This document shows, piece by piece, positions 47,226 through 61,373 of a stretch of DNA of 64,000 nucleotides. The stretch is from Chlamydoabsidia padenii. Taxonomy: Eukaryota > Mucoromycota > Mucoromycetes > Mucorales > Cunninghamellaceae. Numbering within the stretch: the stretch's first letter is position 1; the number at the start of each line of letters is the position of its first letter. The notes beneath the pieces are model-generated. The model saw nothing but the letters and a program-made list of their open reading frames with translations. It searched no databases and was not told where the DNA came from. Location of the stretch: assembly GCA_025330725.1 (NCBI GenBank), contig JAIWND010000003.1:1240001-1304000 (forward strand), written 5' to 3'. The translations under genes were made by a program, and so were the position numbers.

Positions 47226-47238
47226 GACGGGATTTAAA
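47226..47238 (-). promoter_or_regulatory. TTCAAATCCCG-type motif (TTTAAATCCCGTC, reverse)
   Basis: About 70 bp upstream of the proposed RPS5 5' UTR donor. Confidence 0.4.
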
Positions 47239-48627
47239 AACCATCCATTATTTGAAATGCCGATTGAAGGTGCATTGATGTCCATTAAGGATGTTGGCTC
47301 TGGGAAACCTTGGCATGAAATAGGCATGGTCGTTTAGAAATATCAACTGGAAGCACTTGACATGATGTTTGGATCAACTGTTTTCTTCACTGATATCATA
47401 TATCAGGGGTTCAGATAAGAGTGGAATCAGATACAAAAAAATGGTAACCATCTGGAACAGAAAAGTCGTCAGTGAACGAAAAGTCAAGTTCATTTTGCAT
47501 AAAAGAGCTTTGCTATTTCTTTCAACCTTCTTTGAGGGATGCTATTTTGGTTGATCACTTATTGGAATGAGAAGATGACCAATACACCTGTTTTGAGAGG
47601 GATGAGTGCGACTTGGGTTGTCAACGGCAAGTTGAAGATATGTATGACACTTCCACATAATAATAACTGAATTTTCATTCTCCGCATATATAAATGAAAA
47701 GGGGTTATAATCATTGATGCTTTTTCAGAAACTGACAAGAATATCAAACGTATAGTTATAATAAATACAATTCTTGAGATAAAAAGATAAAACCTACGTC
47801 TAAAAAAGATTGGTTGAGAAGGTAAAAAGCTACAGCCAGACCAACACAATGAAGGGTATATGGTCTACCCTGATTATAAACAGTTAGTTGTATTAAAGTC
47901 AAAAAGAGGATGTTCAAACAAATGTTTTATTAATTAATAAGAGTCCCAAACATAATTCTAATCTATCTATTCTACCCAGATTCAAATAAGCGGTTGTTTC
48001 CAAAGTTTCCATGATGGTGCCTGCATAGTTGTGCCGAGTGACATTGTATGTGTTCAAGGTCCAGAAGCCGAATCATATGTCTAAATCAACGTATTCTTCT
48101 TCTTGTGGTGCCGAGTGATGATTGTAAAAGAGACCCCGCTATAATTCATCCGTTTGCTGATTTCCAAGGGGTAAACTTTACAGGGTAGAAGATAAAGCTG
48201 TGTTTAATAAAGACACAGAGAGTTGGGTCCTAGGTCAAAAATGCTAATGGGTGGGAAGCAAAAGGATTCTTTTGTATAGTTGTCAGTAGTGTCGATTGCA
48301 TAATGGTGGTTCATGCTCCTGTTACAAAAAGAGACAAACTTGTAATTTCTTGGTCATCGTTCCTATCAAGTAAGAGTGAGTTTAAGTACCTTGTTTTTTT
48401 TTAATTACCTTCTTACTTGTGTCAATGTTCCTTGAATGTGAGAGAGTGGTTGTTATATTTAGCTGTATAGAGGAAAGAAAGAAAGAAAGAAATAAAAAAA
48501 AAGGGGGGGGGGAGAAGGTACAAAAGTTAGCTGATATCTGTCGGCGTTTGAAACTACCAGATTATTTGGAGAATCCGACCATTCTTTGCTTTTTCTTCTT
48601 CATATATCTCCCTCTCATCTTTATAGA

Positions 48628-51556
<2,929 letters not shown>

Positions 51557-51865
51557 ATGAAACCCCTCCCTCTCTCTCTTTAGGTATAGTCTTAGCTTAT
51601 ATTATTATCTTTGCCTTTATACACATACACGTTTTTTATTTTTATTTTTACCAAGTATCATCTATCCTCTATCAAAATAGCCATTCGATTCTTCAATCAC
51701 ATGATGATCGAAACAACTATTTGTCTGGCTCAATATTCTCCCCTTGGTCATTCCTTCCCCACATTTTTTTAATTTGATTTCCCGATTAATAAAAATGGGG
51801 CTCTACTCAAATTTTTACCTTCTCTCTTTCTCTTTTATCAAAAGTCTCCCCACTCATCTACTGCC
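51557..51865. other. intergenic region SEC23 to crotonase gene
   Basis: 309 bp; a partial motif-like GATTTCCCGATT occurs near 51776, about 80 bp upstream of the next start. Nothing else seen. Confidence 0.4.
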
Positions 51866-52675
51866 ATGTCTGAAGCGCAAATTCTTGTTAACGTTAACAA
51901 TCAAGTGGCTACCATCACCCTCAATCGACCCAACAAAGGCAATGCACTCACGGCCACTATGAACAATCAACTTCTTGACATTCTACCAAAACTAGCCGCC
52001 GATCCTAACGTCCGAGTGTTGGTACTCACAGGTGCGGGGAAATACTTTTGCACTGGGATGGATCTATCAGCCTCCTCAGCCGACGGCAGTGTCGACCTGG
52101 ATGCGATCAAGACGGGATTCCTCAAAGGTCTGGATGTATTCGACAGTCTGTATCGCTTCCCCAAGCCTGTGATTGCGCGTATCAATGGTCCTGCATTTGG
52201 TGGAGGAGTGGGTTTGGTGTTTACGACGGATATCCGGGTGGCCACAGACAATAGTTTCTTTGCCCTGACCGAGGTCAAGCGTGGGATCATGCCGGCCATC
52301 ATCTCACAATACATTGTGCCTGAACTGGGTGCTCAACGTGCACGAGAATACATGTTGACGGGTCGTCAAGTACCCGTGGCCGAGGCAACGTTTATCAGCA
52401 AAAAGGTGCGCAGTGCCGAATTGGATCAAGCTGTCAATGAACAGATCAAATTCTTGGTAGATTCTGCTCCTGGTGCAATGGCTAATATCAAACGGTTGGT
52501 GGATGTGGTGGCCAATGGTGCTCAGGCTGATCGTTCAGACAAAATTCGACAATATGTGCAACAAGCTTACTTGGAAATGATGCAATCGGATGAAGCCGCG
52601 TTTGGGATCATGTCTTTTATGTCTAAAAAGAAACCCGACTGGAATCAATTCTTGCTGGATAAAGCCAAGTTGTAG
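51866..52675 (+). CDS. peroxisomal enoyl-CoA hydratase/isomerase family protein
   Basis: Crotonase-fold enzyme of 269 aa in a single exon. Visible: ATITLNRPNKGNALTATMN, RVLVLTGAGKYFCTGMDLSA (first oxyanion-hole loop), RINGPAFGGGVGLVFTTDI (second), and FALTEVKRGIMPAIISQYI with the catalytic Glu. The protein ends AKL, a canonical PTS1, so it is likely peroxisomal, acting in fatty acid or branched-chain acyl-CoA breakdown. The TEVxxGxxPAxIS pattern resembles hydratases of the methylglutaconyl-CoA or LiuC kind more than enoyl-CoA isomerases; the exact substrate is not certain. Absence of introns and a base composition richer in GC than its neighbours are unusual here. Confidence 0.87.
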   Translation: MSEAQILVNVNNQVATITLNRPNKGNALTATMNNQLLDILPKLAADPNVRVLVLTGAGKYFCTGMDLSASSADGSVDLDAIKTGFLKGLDVFDSLYRFPKPVIARINGPAFGGGVGLVFTTDIRVATDNSFFALTEVKRGIMPAIISQYIVPELGAQRAREYMLTGRQVPVAEATFISKKVRSAELDQAVNEQIKFLVDSAPGAMANIKRLVDVVANGAQADRSDKIRQYVQQAYLEMMQSDEAAFGIMSFMSKKKPDWNQFLLDKAKL

Positions 52676-53044
52676 TATAGTATAGTATAGCTTGGTAGTA
52701 GTAGGTTTTAAATTTATTTATGTACTCAATAAATAAAAATGAATCTTTTCATCATAATCCAGATCTGCAGGGTTGAAGTGGCACGGGAAAGGTGCTATTT
52801 TTAAAATCCCGCCCAAAAACGACCCGACAATTACTTTTTTTTTTTTTTTTCTTTTTCTTTCTCATTCTCTTTTTTCTTTTCTTCTTCTTCCTTTATCCCT
52901 TATTTTGACCCATCCATTTTTTATAACTGTATAGTTTATTGACTTCTTCTTTTTGATCTAGTGGAAGACAAACTCCTTATAGAACATATACATACCGATC
53001 ACCCTCTTACGTAGTCATCTTTTTTATTTGTTTAACTCACCCTA
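52676..53044. other. promoter region of VTS1
   Basis: 369 bp with a motif variant at 52801-52813 and a long T/C-rich stretch (52835-52900). Nothing else seen. Confidence 0.45.
52801..52813 (+). promoter_or_regulatory. motif variant TTAAAATCCCGCC
   Basis: 232 bp upstream of the VTS1 start. Confidence 0.4.
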
Positions 53045-54998
53045 ATGTTACCTTCTAATTTCAACACACGCAACACAAGACCAGTGTCTGAAATTCTCAA
53101 ACCTGGTAACTATACCTCCTCAACTGAAAGTAAGTCTACTTTGGATCTCTCTAGGTTTGTGTACTGATTGTCTTTTTTTGTAGATGACTCTTTAAACCTT
53201 TGGTACGATGACTTGCAACAGTATGAACGGAACTTGGATGAAATGGCAGCGGCTAGCTTGGATCAAGTAAGTGTAATTAAATAGTAGTATAGTATGGAAA
53301 CTCACATTTACTTTTTTATCTTGTTAGAATTTTAAAGAAGAAATGCATCATGTTGACCAATGGTTTCGATTCCTCTCTGAAGCAGAACGCACGGCCACCA
53401 TCTATACTTTACTGCAACACTCGTCACAGGTCCAAATACGATTCTTCATCAATCTTTTACAACAAATGGGAAAAAGGGACTCGATGCACTCTATCTTGAT
53501 GACACCTACACCAGACCATGGTAAGTAAATAAAAGCGATCAAGGCATTGACTAACTAAATATAATATAATAATAGTTGATATGCAATCACAATTTGCTGG
53601 AGCACTTGCCAAGGCTGAAATGGAAGCAAGTCAACGGTTGATGTCGGTGTTACCTTACAAGACTGGACAAGTAGTCAGTCGACCTCCACCAAGTACTGCT
53701 CGTCGACAGGTGGACCGTCATTCTTTTGCACTTGGTGATACTGAAGATTACAGCAGACAATTTACTGGTGGTACTCGATTCAATGAAACATCATCATCAT
53801 CATCATCATCGTCATCATCGAGATTAACAGGACGTCCAACGAGTCAAAACTTTGGTGGGGCCAATACTTTGTTAACACCGGGCACAAATCCTTTCCATAC
53901 GAATGGCAATAATCGTCCTCGATCTGTGATTGAAGGTGACACGTCTACTTTATTCTCAACTCCTTGGTCTACTACTCCGACAACTAGTGCAACTTCTTCT
54001 CGTCGTCCAATGTCGGTGGTTGGTAATATCGGTGATCGTAATGGTGCTAGTTTGGAACGACCCAAATCAGCTGATGTATCTAATTGGTCATTTACTGGTG
54101 GTATGGAATCCATGTTGGATCAACAACAACAGCAACGTACTGGGAACACTACTTATCCTTGGGCTTTAGGATTGGATTCTGATATTGATTTCAGCTCCTT
54201 GACTTTACAACCTTATGTTCGTCGTGGAAACAATAACACCAATAATAATAGTAATAATAATAATACCAATACCAATAATAACACTAATGGGATGCGTGGC
54301 GCTGGTGTCATGCGAAACTCAATCCCTGGTACATTATCCGAATCTGATGAACAGCAACAACCTTCATTAAGAACACCAACCATTTCACGACCTACATCTC
54401 CTCGACCTATCTCCTCCTCCTCCACACCTTTTAATCATCGAAAACATCTTGTCCCTCCCGGTATGGAAAAACAATTTGGTCAATTCTTGAACCCTTCCGA
54501 ACATCCTGTGGACTCGACCGATCATGATTATCATAGTGACCATAGTGAAGCATCTCATGTTTCCAATCGACGTGTATCCGGTGCTAATCTTCGTGGAAAC
54601 AGCAACTTATCTTCCACCAAGGAAAAAAAGGCAGGTGAAGGTCTTGATCTAGAGCTACTACAAGGTAAACCTTTCTTCCTTCCAAAAAAAAAAAAAAAAA
54701 AATAGGATTCCTCACTGATTTTTATACATTTTATTTTTAGATGTCCCTGCTTGGTTCAGAAGTCTTCGTTTACACAAGTATAATGCGATCTTTGAACCTA
54801 TGAAGTGGCAAGATATCATCAAGTTATCGGATGCGGAATTGGAAGCCAAAGGTGTGGCTGCATTAGGTGCCAGGCGCAAAATGCTCAAGGTTTTTGAAAA
54901 CATCAGGGCTGAATGTGATGAAAACGTAAGTATCAGTATGAAATCGTCCTCTTTAGCATACTGATTTGCCTTTCTTTGTATAGAATATCGACTACTGA
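53045..54998 (+). CDS. VTS1: Vts1/Smaug-type SAM-domain RNA-binding protein
   Basis: Post-transcriptional regulator that binds Smaug-recognition hairpins and recruits deadenylases. Six or seven exons, about 550 aa. The conserved N-terminal block reads [20 protein letters not shown], then [20 protein letters not shown] and [14 protein letters not shown] long disordered middle is rich in Ser, Asn, Gln and Thr with trinucleotide-like tracts (Ser run near 53790-53820, Asn run near 54230-54290). The C-terminal SAM domain contains [40 protein letters not shown] and [17 protein letters not shown]; the last exon adds NIDY. The pairing of the N-terminal block and SAM domain is specific to Vts1. Confidence 0.92.
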
Positions 54999-55296
54999 CA
55001 TCAATGATACCAACCCGATTCTTCCCTCTCCACCCTTTGAAAGGTTACTAATCAATTGGATTGATATCCCCCCCCCTTTACACACATATAGTTAGTTAAT
55101 TCAGCGCATGGTCCGCTTTAATACTTTTTATATGATCACTTTTTTATTTATTTATTAATACTATGTCTAAATAAAATAAAAACCATCCAAACGGATAATA
55201 AAGTGGCAATACATATGAATAAAATGTTGAAGGACACGTTTGTTTATTAGAGGAATGGATTTACACTATAATTAAAAAACGGGACATTCGTTGCAT

Positions 55297-55615
55297 TTAT
55301 TTCTTGGCAGCAGCAGCAGCGGCATTGGCCTTGAAGGTACCCTTCTTGGCGAAGCGTTGGTTACGAAGGAACTTGGCATCCACCTAATCAAAAGAGTGAG
55401 TCATTTAGAGTGTGATAAAAGCATACATGACAAGATGGTACTTACACCCTTGAGAGAAGGATACTTGTGTTGGCGGGGCTTCTTGATACCGTTACGATGA
55501 GCCTTGCTGTCTAATAACAAGATAAAAAATGTCAGTGGGAAAAGGGTTTGCAGTAGGAGTGTTTTTTATTCATTTTACTTTGGTTGTGGTTGGTGTGGTT
55601 CTTTGACTTGGCCAT
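55297..55615 (-). CDS. RPL29: 60S ribosomal protein L29 (eL29)
   Basis: Small basic ribosomal protein of 62 aa in three coding exons: MAKSKNHTNHNQ, then NSKAHRNGIKKPRQHKYPSL-KG, then VDAKFLRNQRFAKKGTFKAN with an Ala run and final KK. The sequence matches the family along its length. Exon 1 is 37 nt. The 5' UTR is probably spliced: a GTAAGT donor at 55752-55747 and an acceptor at 55631-55630 define a 123-nt intron carrying an ATCC repeat. No other start is possible in frame. Confidence 0.96.
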
Positions 55616-55666
55616 GTTGATTCGTTAACCTATAAAAAACAGTTGGAGTAGAAAAAAAAATCAATA

Positions 55667-55694
55667 CCCATCCATCCATCCATCCATCCATCCA
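55667..55694. repeat. (ATCC)n tetranucleotide repeat
   Basis: About six to seven ATCC units inside the proposed RPL29 5' UTR intron. Confidence 0.85.
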
Positions 55695-56178
55695 AGATGA
55701 TACTTATAGGATGGATCAGCAAGGTTTTTCTTTTTGGGCGATGGCCACTTACCTTTCAAGGATGAAGTTAAAAAGAAGGAGCTCAATGATGAAAACATCA
55801 AAGGGATCCACATACCACCCTGTTTCGGTTGCCGCTTGTCGGCGATAGAATTTTGAAATATAAAGTCCGCTTTTTTGCATTGACCTCTCAGAGCCCCGTG
55901 TTAATAAAATCTATCTATCAGCAATGAAGGGAAAAAATAAAAAGCATACCTGAATGTCAACTACCGTTCGATTGGAACTGGGTACAGCTTGCTCGAACAT
56001 GTGTAGGATAGAACATTATCATTATCTAGTATACTATTTAATATCGTCGTCGAAATAAAAATCTATCTTTATCCTTCCTTTGTATTGATTTATTAGTACT
56101 GTATATCATAGCAGTGATACTATTTAGTCCCCCCTTGTACCGCCCTTGATGGTGCATGAATTTGATAAATCCATTAGT

Positions 56179-56191
56179 GGCGGGGTTTGAA
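56179..56191 (-). promoter_or_regulatory. motif variant (TTCAAACCCCGCC, reverse)
   Basis: GGCGGGGTTTGAA, 74 bp upstream of the first GH8 gene start. Confidence 0.4.
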
Positions 56192-56264
56192 TGTCGTGTG
56201 ATAAAAAGGGATAGGTTTTATTTTTTATTTTTCGTTGTTTCGCTTCTCTTTCATTTATTTTACA

Positions 56265-57618
56265 ATGTTGAACTCTAAAGAAAAGTTAGAAGCGTACTAT
56301 GACTGGCGAACAAGGTAAGACTGACAACATAAAAAAAGGTGGACAAACTTGACGTGCATTCCATTGCCGAACCTCATTCCATCCTCTTTACATGTAGTTT
56401 CCTCAGACCTTATCGAGATGGCCTCTACGTGGCCAAGTATGAAGGGAAACTTCACGATAAGCAAAGACCCACCTCGGAGGAACATGGTAAGGATAAAACA
56501 CCATGTATGTTTGTCTGTACATACTAACAGCATTCTTATTTTTATTCGAACAGGATTGGGTATGTTGGCGGCAGTCGTTTGTGGTCAGCGCTCCGACTTT
56601 GATGGTAAAAAAAAGTTAAAGCAAACTTTAGCAAGTTTATGACTAACCACAAAACAATGGATGGCATGATAGGATTATTCAAGTATTATAAACGATTCCG
56701 AAACAAAAACGGCTTGATGGGGTTTCAGCAGTCTATGGAAAGAAAAGGGATTTTCATTCCAAAGCCTCATGGGTAAGAAGCATGAATTAAAACATAAACT
56801 CACACTAACTAATCCATGGTTTTCTATTAGAGGTGGTTCTTCGAGTACGGAGGCTGACGTGGATATTGCTACTGCTCTCTTCCTAGCGAAAAACAGATGG
56901 GGTGTGGGTGGAAACAATGGTGAAATTGATTATGAAATGGAAGCAACTGATTTGGCGCGATGCATATGGGAACACTGCTTTAATCAAGATACATACATGC
57001 CACTCATTGGCGATTATGTCAAAACTGATAAGACACATTATAATGTTACCAAACCTTGCCATTTTATTCTCGGTGGGTATTGGGTGCTACAACAAGAAGA
57101 TGCAGAAAGACAACAGGAATGGAGCAAAGTCATTGAACGGATGATAAAAGTACTTGAAGAACAGCTGGCATTACATCCAAAAAATGGACTTTTGGCGGAC
57201 TATTTGGTACTGGATAAATTTAAAAAGTACGTCCCGATGGTGGCCAAAGTGGAGGACAAGAAACACGGTGATCGTTATACCAACCATGCATGTAAAAACC
57301 CCTTGGCGTTTATCTTACTATTATTCAATCACTAATGACCAGCGGCTTAAGAAACTATTGGAAGCTCAGGGAAACTTCTTTATGGGGGAACTATCTTTTG
57401 GCGGAATTCATCAAGACTACAGCCTGAGTGGCAATCGTATTGAAAAAGGATATTATTATAAAGCTTTTGCTGCACCTGTGCTCTTTTTATTTGGTACTCT
57501 TGGTTGGAACGACCGGTACAATGAAATGAATGATAAACTGAAACACGCTTCGGTGGGCAATTGTTGTAAAGGGCCTACCATCGAATTGATTTGTGCTTTA
57601 CAAAGGCATATAATTTAG
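56265..57618 (+). pseudogene. GH8-family glycoside hydrolase paralogue 1, frame-broken
   Basis: Five exons beginning MLNSKEKLEAYYDWRT align along their length with the intact paralogue at 58072-59514, with all four introns at the same codons. Segments: FLRPYRDGLYVAKYEG, RPTSEEHGLGMLAAVVCGQ (putative acid Glu), STEADVDIATALFLAKNRWG (TEAD where the paralogue has TDGD), YMPLIGDYVKT and LHPKNGLLADYLVLDKFKKY. At the A5-C4 run 57294-57302 the frame shifts: the open frame ends at 57335, while the homologous C-terminus (TPWRLSYYYSITNDQRLKKL ... LICALQRHII) continues in another frame to 57618. Either a real pseudogene or a one-base homopolymer error. No signal peptide. Confidence 0.8.
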
Positions 57619-58071
57619 TGTAGGCATCTTTGTAGCCCTTTGTTATAGTTTAGTATAGTTTATCTACTTTTTTTTTTTTTATATCAATAATGGACGCATT
57701 CTTTGTATTCGATTTTACTTGACTGATCTCTTTTTTTTACAGCATACATGGCTTTTATTGTTGTTGTTATTTACTTTAGTCAGTATGTATCCACCAATAA
57801 ATTCAATCTTTTTTTATAATTTATGATAATCCATTAGTAAAAATGGTTTGGTCTGGTCGTTTTATGCACACTGGGACCATGGGCCATGAACATGGCTAGT
57901 CTGTTTTCGGAATTTGAATATACACGTTGAAAATAGAAGGCGTTTTTCCGTCGGCTGCTTTTACTTTTTTCTCTCTTTTCTTCCTTCTCTTCATACAATT
58001 TACTTTTAATCACTCACTCATTCGCCCTTAACTGATTTATCCTTTATAACTCTTTTACACTATAAAGTAAC
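57619..58071. other. spacer between the two GH8 genes
   Basis: 453 bp. A partial motif CGGAATTTGAAT lies near 57909, about 155 bp upstream of GH8-2. Nothing else seen. Confidence 0.4.
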
Positions 58072-59514
58072 ATGGGAACTGCTCAACCTGCGTATAACGA
58101 ATGGAGAAACAAGTAAGAAATAACCCCCCCACCTACCCATCTTTATGTTTACCACCCTTTGTCATTCAACCTACTAACCCGATTTTGTTAACTTGGTATT
58201 GGCTTTTACTAGGTATTTGCGCTCCTACCAAGATGGATTCTATGTCTATTATAAAGAAGCTAAAGAAAACGTGCCCGAAATGACTTGCTCAGAAGCCCAT
58301 GGTAAGATCTTGAACACAAAGCGGTGCTTATAAAAAAATGTTTTCATTGTGCTTGGCAAAAAAAAAAAAAAAGTACCACTCACAAACAATTCTATTTTTA
58401 TACTCTTTGATTATCAACAGGTTATGGTATGTTGGCATCTGTATTAATGCGAAATCAACAAGACTTTGATGGTAAGTAAGGGGACGGGGAGTTGGATGAT
58501 TGATGATGCGCATTCATGCTTTTCTGTTAATATAGGTTTATATCGGTATTTTATGCGATTCCGTAACCCAAAAGGTCTCATGCAATGGCAACAAAAGACT
58601 GGACCTGGCGGTCAATTTGTACCTGGAAGTGAAGGGTAAAGTAACACATTAATACAACACACCCTTGTTTTACCCCCGACACTCACTCATCCAATGATTC
58701 TTTAATTTATAGGGGCACCAATTGTGCCACTGATGGTGATGTTGATATTGCCACCGCACTCTACTTGGCCAAACGAGTATGGGGCCGTGGTGGACAACAT
58801 GGGGAAATCGACTATGGACAAGCAGCCACCGAACTGGCGGGATGTATCTGGCAACACTGTATCAACCACAACACGTTTATGCCCTTGATAGGCGACTGGG
58901 CCGACCCATCCGACGCCGCTTACAAACTCACTCGCCCCAGCGACTTTATTCTCAGTGGTTACCTGGTGTTTTATCAAGAAGACACTGCTCGACAGGATCA
59001 ATGGGCCAGAGTGATTCATACCATCGTCTCGACCACACAAGCACAACTTAATTTGCACCCTCAAACCGGTCTGATAGCAGACTTTCTCAAATTGGATAAA
59101 AATAATACGTATTTACCGGCAACCGGTGAAGTGTTGGAAAGTAAACATGATGGTGACTATAACTGGAACTCATGTCGTGTGCCTTGGCGCCTCGGTCATT
59201 ACTATATGCTGACAAGGGACGAACGTTTGCGGGGGGTGTTGGAAACTCAAGCTCAATTCTTTGCTAATCAACTGGCTCGGGGACACGGTGGGGACTGTGG
59301 TGTCAAGGCGGGTTACAAGCTCAATGGATCCTGTATTGCTGATTACACTGATATGGCTTTTGTCGCTCCTGTCAGCTTTTTATTCTGGGTGCTCGGTTGG
59401 CACAATCAATTGCATCAAATCCTTGGTGAAATGAACAGTATGGCCCGCGATAATACTTACTTTGGTGAATCCATCGCTCTGCTTTGCCTGTTACAAGCCA
59501 ACGTAGTTTATTAG
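58072..59514 (+). CDS. GH8-family glycoside hydrolase (endoglucanase/chitosanase-like), paralogue 2
   Basis: Glycoside hydrolase of family 8, which hydrolyses beta-1,4 linkages in cellulose, mixed-linkage glucan, xylan or chitosan; (alpha/alpha)6 barrel. Five exons give 360 aa. N-terminus MGTAQPAYNEWRNKYLRSYQ is the usual mature start, with no signal peptide. The putative proton donor is Glu41 in MTCSEAHGYGMLA; Asp residues occur in CATDGDVDIATALYLAKRVW (about 98-117). Then FMPLIGDWADPSDAAYKLTR, PSDFILSGYLVFYQED, and the block NWNSCRVPWRLGHYYMLTRD, then KAGYKLNGSCIADYTDMAFV. These are closer to Bacillus-type GH8 chitosanases than to cellulose-synthase-linked forms. Chitosan is abundant in Mucorales walls, which fits, but specificity is inferred. 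Confidence 0.88.
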
Positions 59515-60011
59515 TTTACAAATTATAGTTTATCCTCTTGTTTTATTATTGACATCTATAAAGAAATAAATTTCAAACAGATCATATGTCTTTTTTGAAC
59601 TTTTTACTAATAGGGACTTTTGCGCACGCTTTTATGTTTATTATCAAGGCTAAAAGTGCGTTAATCGGGGTTTGCATAAAGTCCATGACATGCGCTTGGG
59701 CCATAGGGTGGAAAAAAGTATAACAGGATCATATTCAAACTAAACACACACTTTACGACCAACAGTGTTGATGTTTGGTTAGAATTTCAAATTAATATAT
59801 GGTAGCATTTGGGTAAAATATTGACGGTCTATTGGATAAGCTACCTTACGTTGTTCATACAAGTAAACATCCCTATTATTTGTATTATTATTATTATTAT
59901 TTTTTACCCAAAGACACACACACATATATCAAAGTAAAGACAATCATTGTTACAAAAACCACCAACCCCACATTTATTTATATATACAGTACATAAAAAA
60001 CAACAACTATA
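59515..60011. other. 3' convergent region GH8-2 / VPS28
   Basis: 497 bp with an AATAAA signal near 59564 and a TTA microsatellite near 59877-59902. No gene seen; an ATCGGGGTTTGC sequence at about 59664 resembles the promoter motif but has no start nearby. Confidence 0.4.
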
Positions 60012-60538
60012 CTAATCCTGTTCTTCGTGGTGATCTCCACCGAGCCAGCTATAAAAGTTATTATGGCTACGTTCGATTTCAAACAGCATTTGTCGAGCTT
60101 GATCCGCGGTGATTTCATCTACCGCCTTCATCCCATTCAAAACAATCAACCATTTCCGTACCGTCACTTTGGCTTCGTAATCAGAAGAGAGTCCAGACAC
60201 CTTGTTGAGTGATTTGATGATGTCTTCTAAAAGAGGATGAATTTCGTCCACCGCCAATCGATTCATTCTTAATGTATCCGTCAAAGTAATAAAGTTCTAG
60301 GCAGTAATAATTACAAAGTTAAAAGAGGGGGTGTTTTTTCTTACAAGGTAGGGAGAGATACTTACTTGTGTAGTGGATGCAGCATACAGTGCAGAATTAT
60401 CCTTGTTATGTTTCTTGCTTTCTTCAACAGCGTGTTCGGAAGTGGCAGGGACACCAATCTTGAATCGATTCACAGCAGCTGGACAAGTCAACTAAATAGA
60501 AAAGAAGGATAAGTGTGTTTCAATGTAAACGTCTTTCT

Positions 60539-60608
<70 letters not shown>

Positions 60609-61127
60609 TTGTAGTCATTCATAAATGTTTCCAAATCCTTCACATTATCAGCCAAAAAGTTCATTGTGGTTTTATATTTGGCAATCAAGTTGACACACTG
60701 AGGGGTATATCTATGGTATCATAATCAAATTAGTCATGCTTGTCGCTTCCCCCCATTAATGGACTACTTTACTCGACTGGTGTGATGGAATCCCGGATAA
60801 AAGCCTTTTCCAAATGTTCCATCAAGACGATAATGGAGAAGAGATCAGCCATATTGTCATACTTTTCTCGATCCTTGTTATTGGTGAATAGTCGAATTTC
60901 CTATGGTATAACCAAGAAAAAAAAAAAAAAAAAAAAAGTGAGTCCGTATCCCTTTTCTAAACCATTCAGCCTTACTTCATCCATATTGATATCTACACAC
61001 ACAAGAAAAAAAAGTAAACGTCATCAAGTGATTCGTACTAAAGTGGTTTGATGTAATTGTACTTACTTTTTTGTTGCAAATAGTTTGGCGCATATTGTGG
61101 CAAGTTGTGTGAAGCAGTGGAATCCAT
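60012..61127 (-). CDS. VPS28: ESCRT-I subunit Vps28
   Basis: Subunit of ESCRT-I, which sorts ubiquitinated cargo into multivesicular bodies; its C-terminal domain links to ESCRT-II. About 215 aa in six or seven exons. Start MDSTASHNLPQYAPNYLQQK. N-terminal core: EIRLFTNNKDREKYDNMADL, FSIIVLMEHLEKAFIRDSIT, YTPQCVNLIAKYKTTM. C-terminal four-helix domain: RMNRLAVDEIHPLLEDIIKS-L, KVTVRKWLIVLNGMKAVDEI and QARQMLFEIERSHNNFYSWL. One intron holds a 66-nt homopolymer directly after its donor. Confidence 0.94.
60540..60605. repeat. 66-nt poly-T tract inside a VPS28 intron
   Basis: The longest homopolymer in the window. In sense it is GT followed immediately by about 66 A, so the donor reads GTAAAA and runs into the tract. 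Length in the assembly may be approximate. Confidence 0.95.
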
Positions 61128-61373
61128 GGTATTGTGGAAAGGGAAGGGTCAAAATTAAAAAGCGACCCATTTGCCCACTTGATGAAATTAGAGCGGCATT
61201 TCAAAAAAAACGTCGGAATTGGAATTATTCAGACATGACGATCATGCATAAAAACTAGTAGTAATGGATGGTTTCTTTATTCAAATGTTAAGTTATAAAG
61301 TGGTTATGCTAAATTGTAAAAAAGGAGAGAGAATGGTGGTAACTATATGAGTAGGATGGGGTGTGTAATAAAT

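Larger units (their letters stand above)
46978..48627. other. RPS5 promoter and gene-empty region before SEC23
   Basis: Beyond the RPS5 5' UTR intron and motif (to about 47240), roughly 1.4 kb shows no supported gene. Short frames at 47369-47554 and 47559-47849 resemble nothing. A G10 run at about 48500 follows a GAAA microsatellite. Confidence 0.4.
55616..56264. other. divergent promoter region RPL29 / GH8-1
   Basis: 649 bp. Holds the RPL29 5' UTR intron, then unassigned DNA, then a reverse motif copy at 56179-56191 close to the first GH8 gene. Confidence 0.45.
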
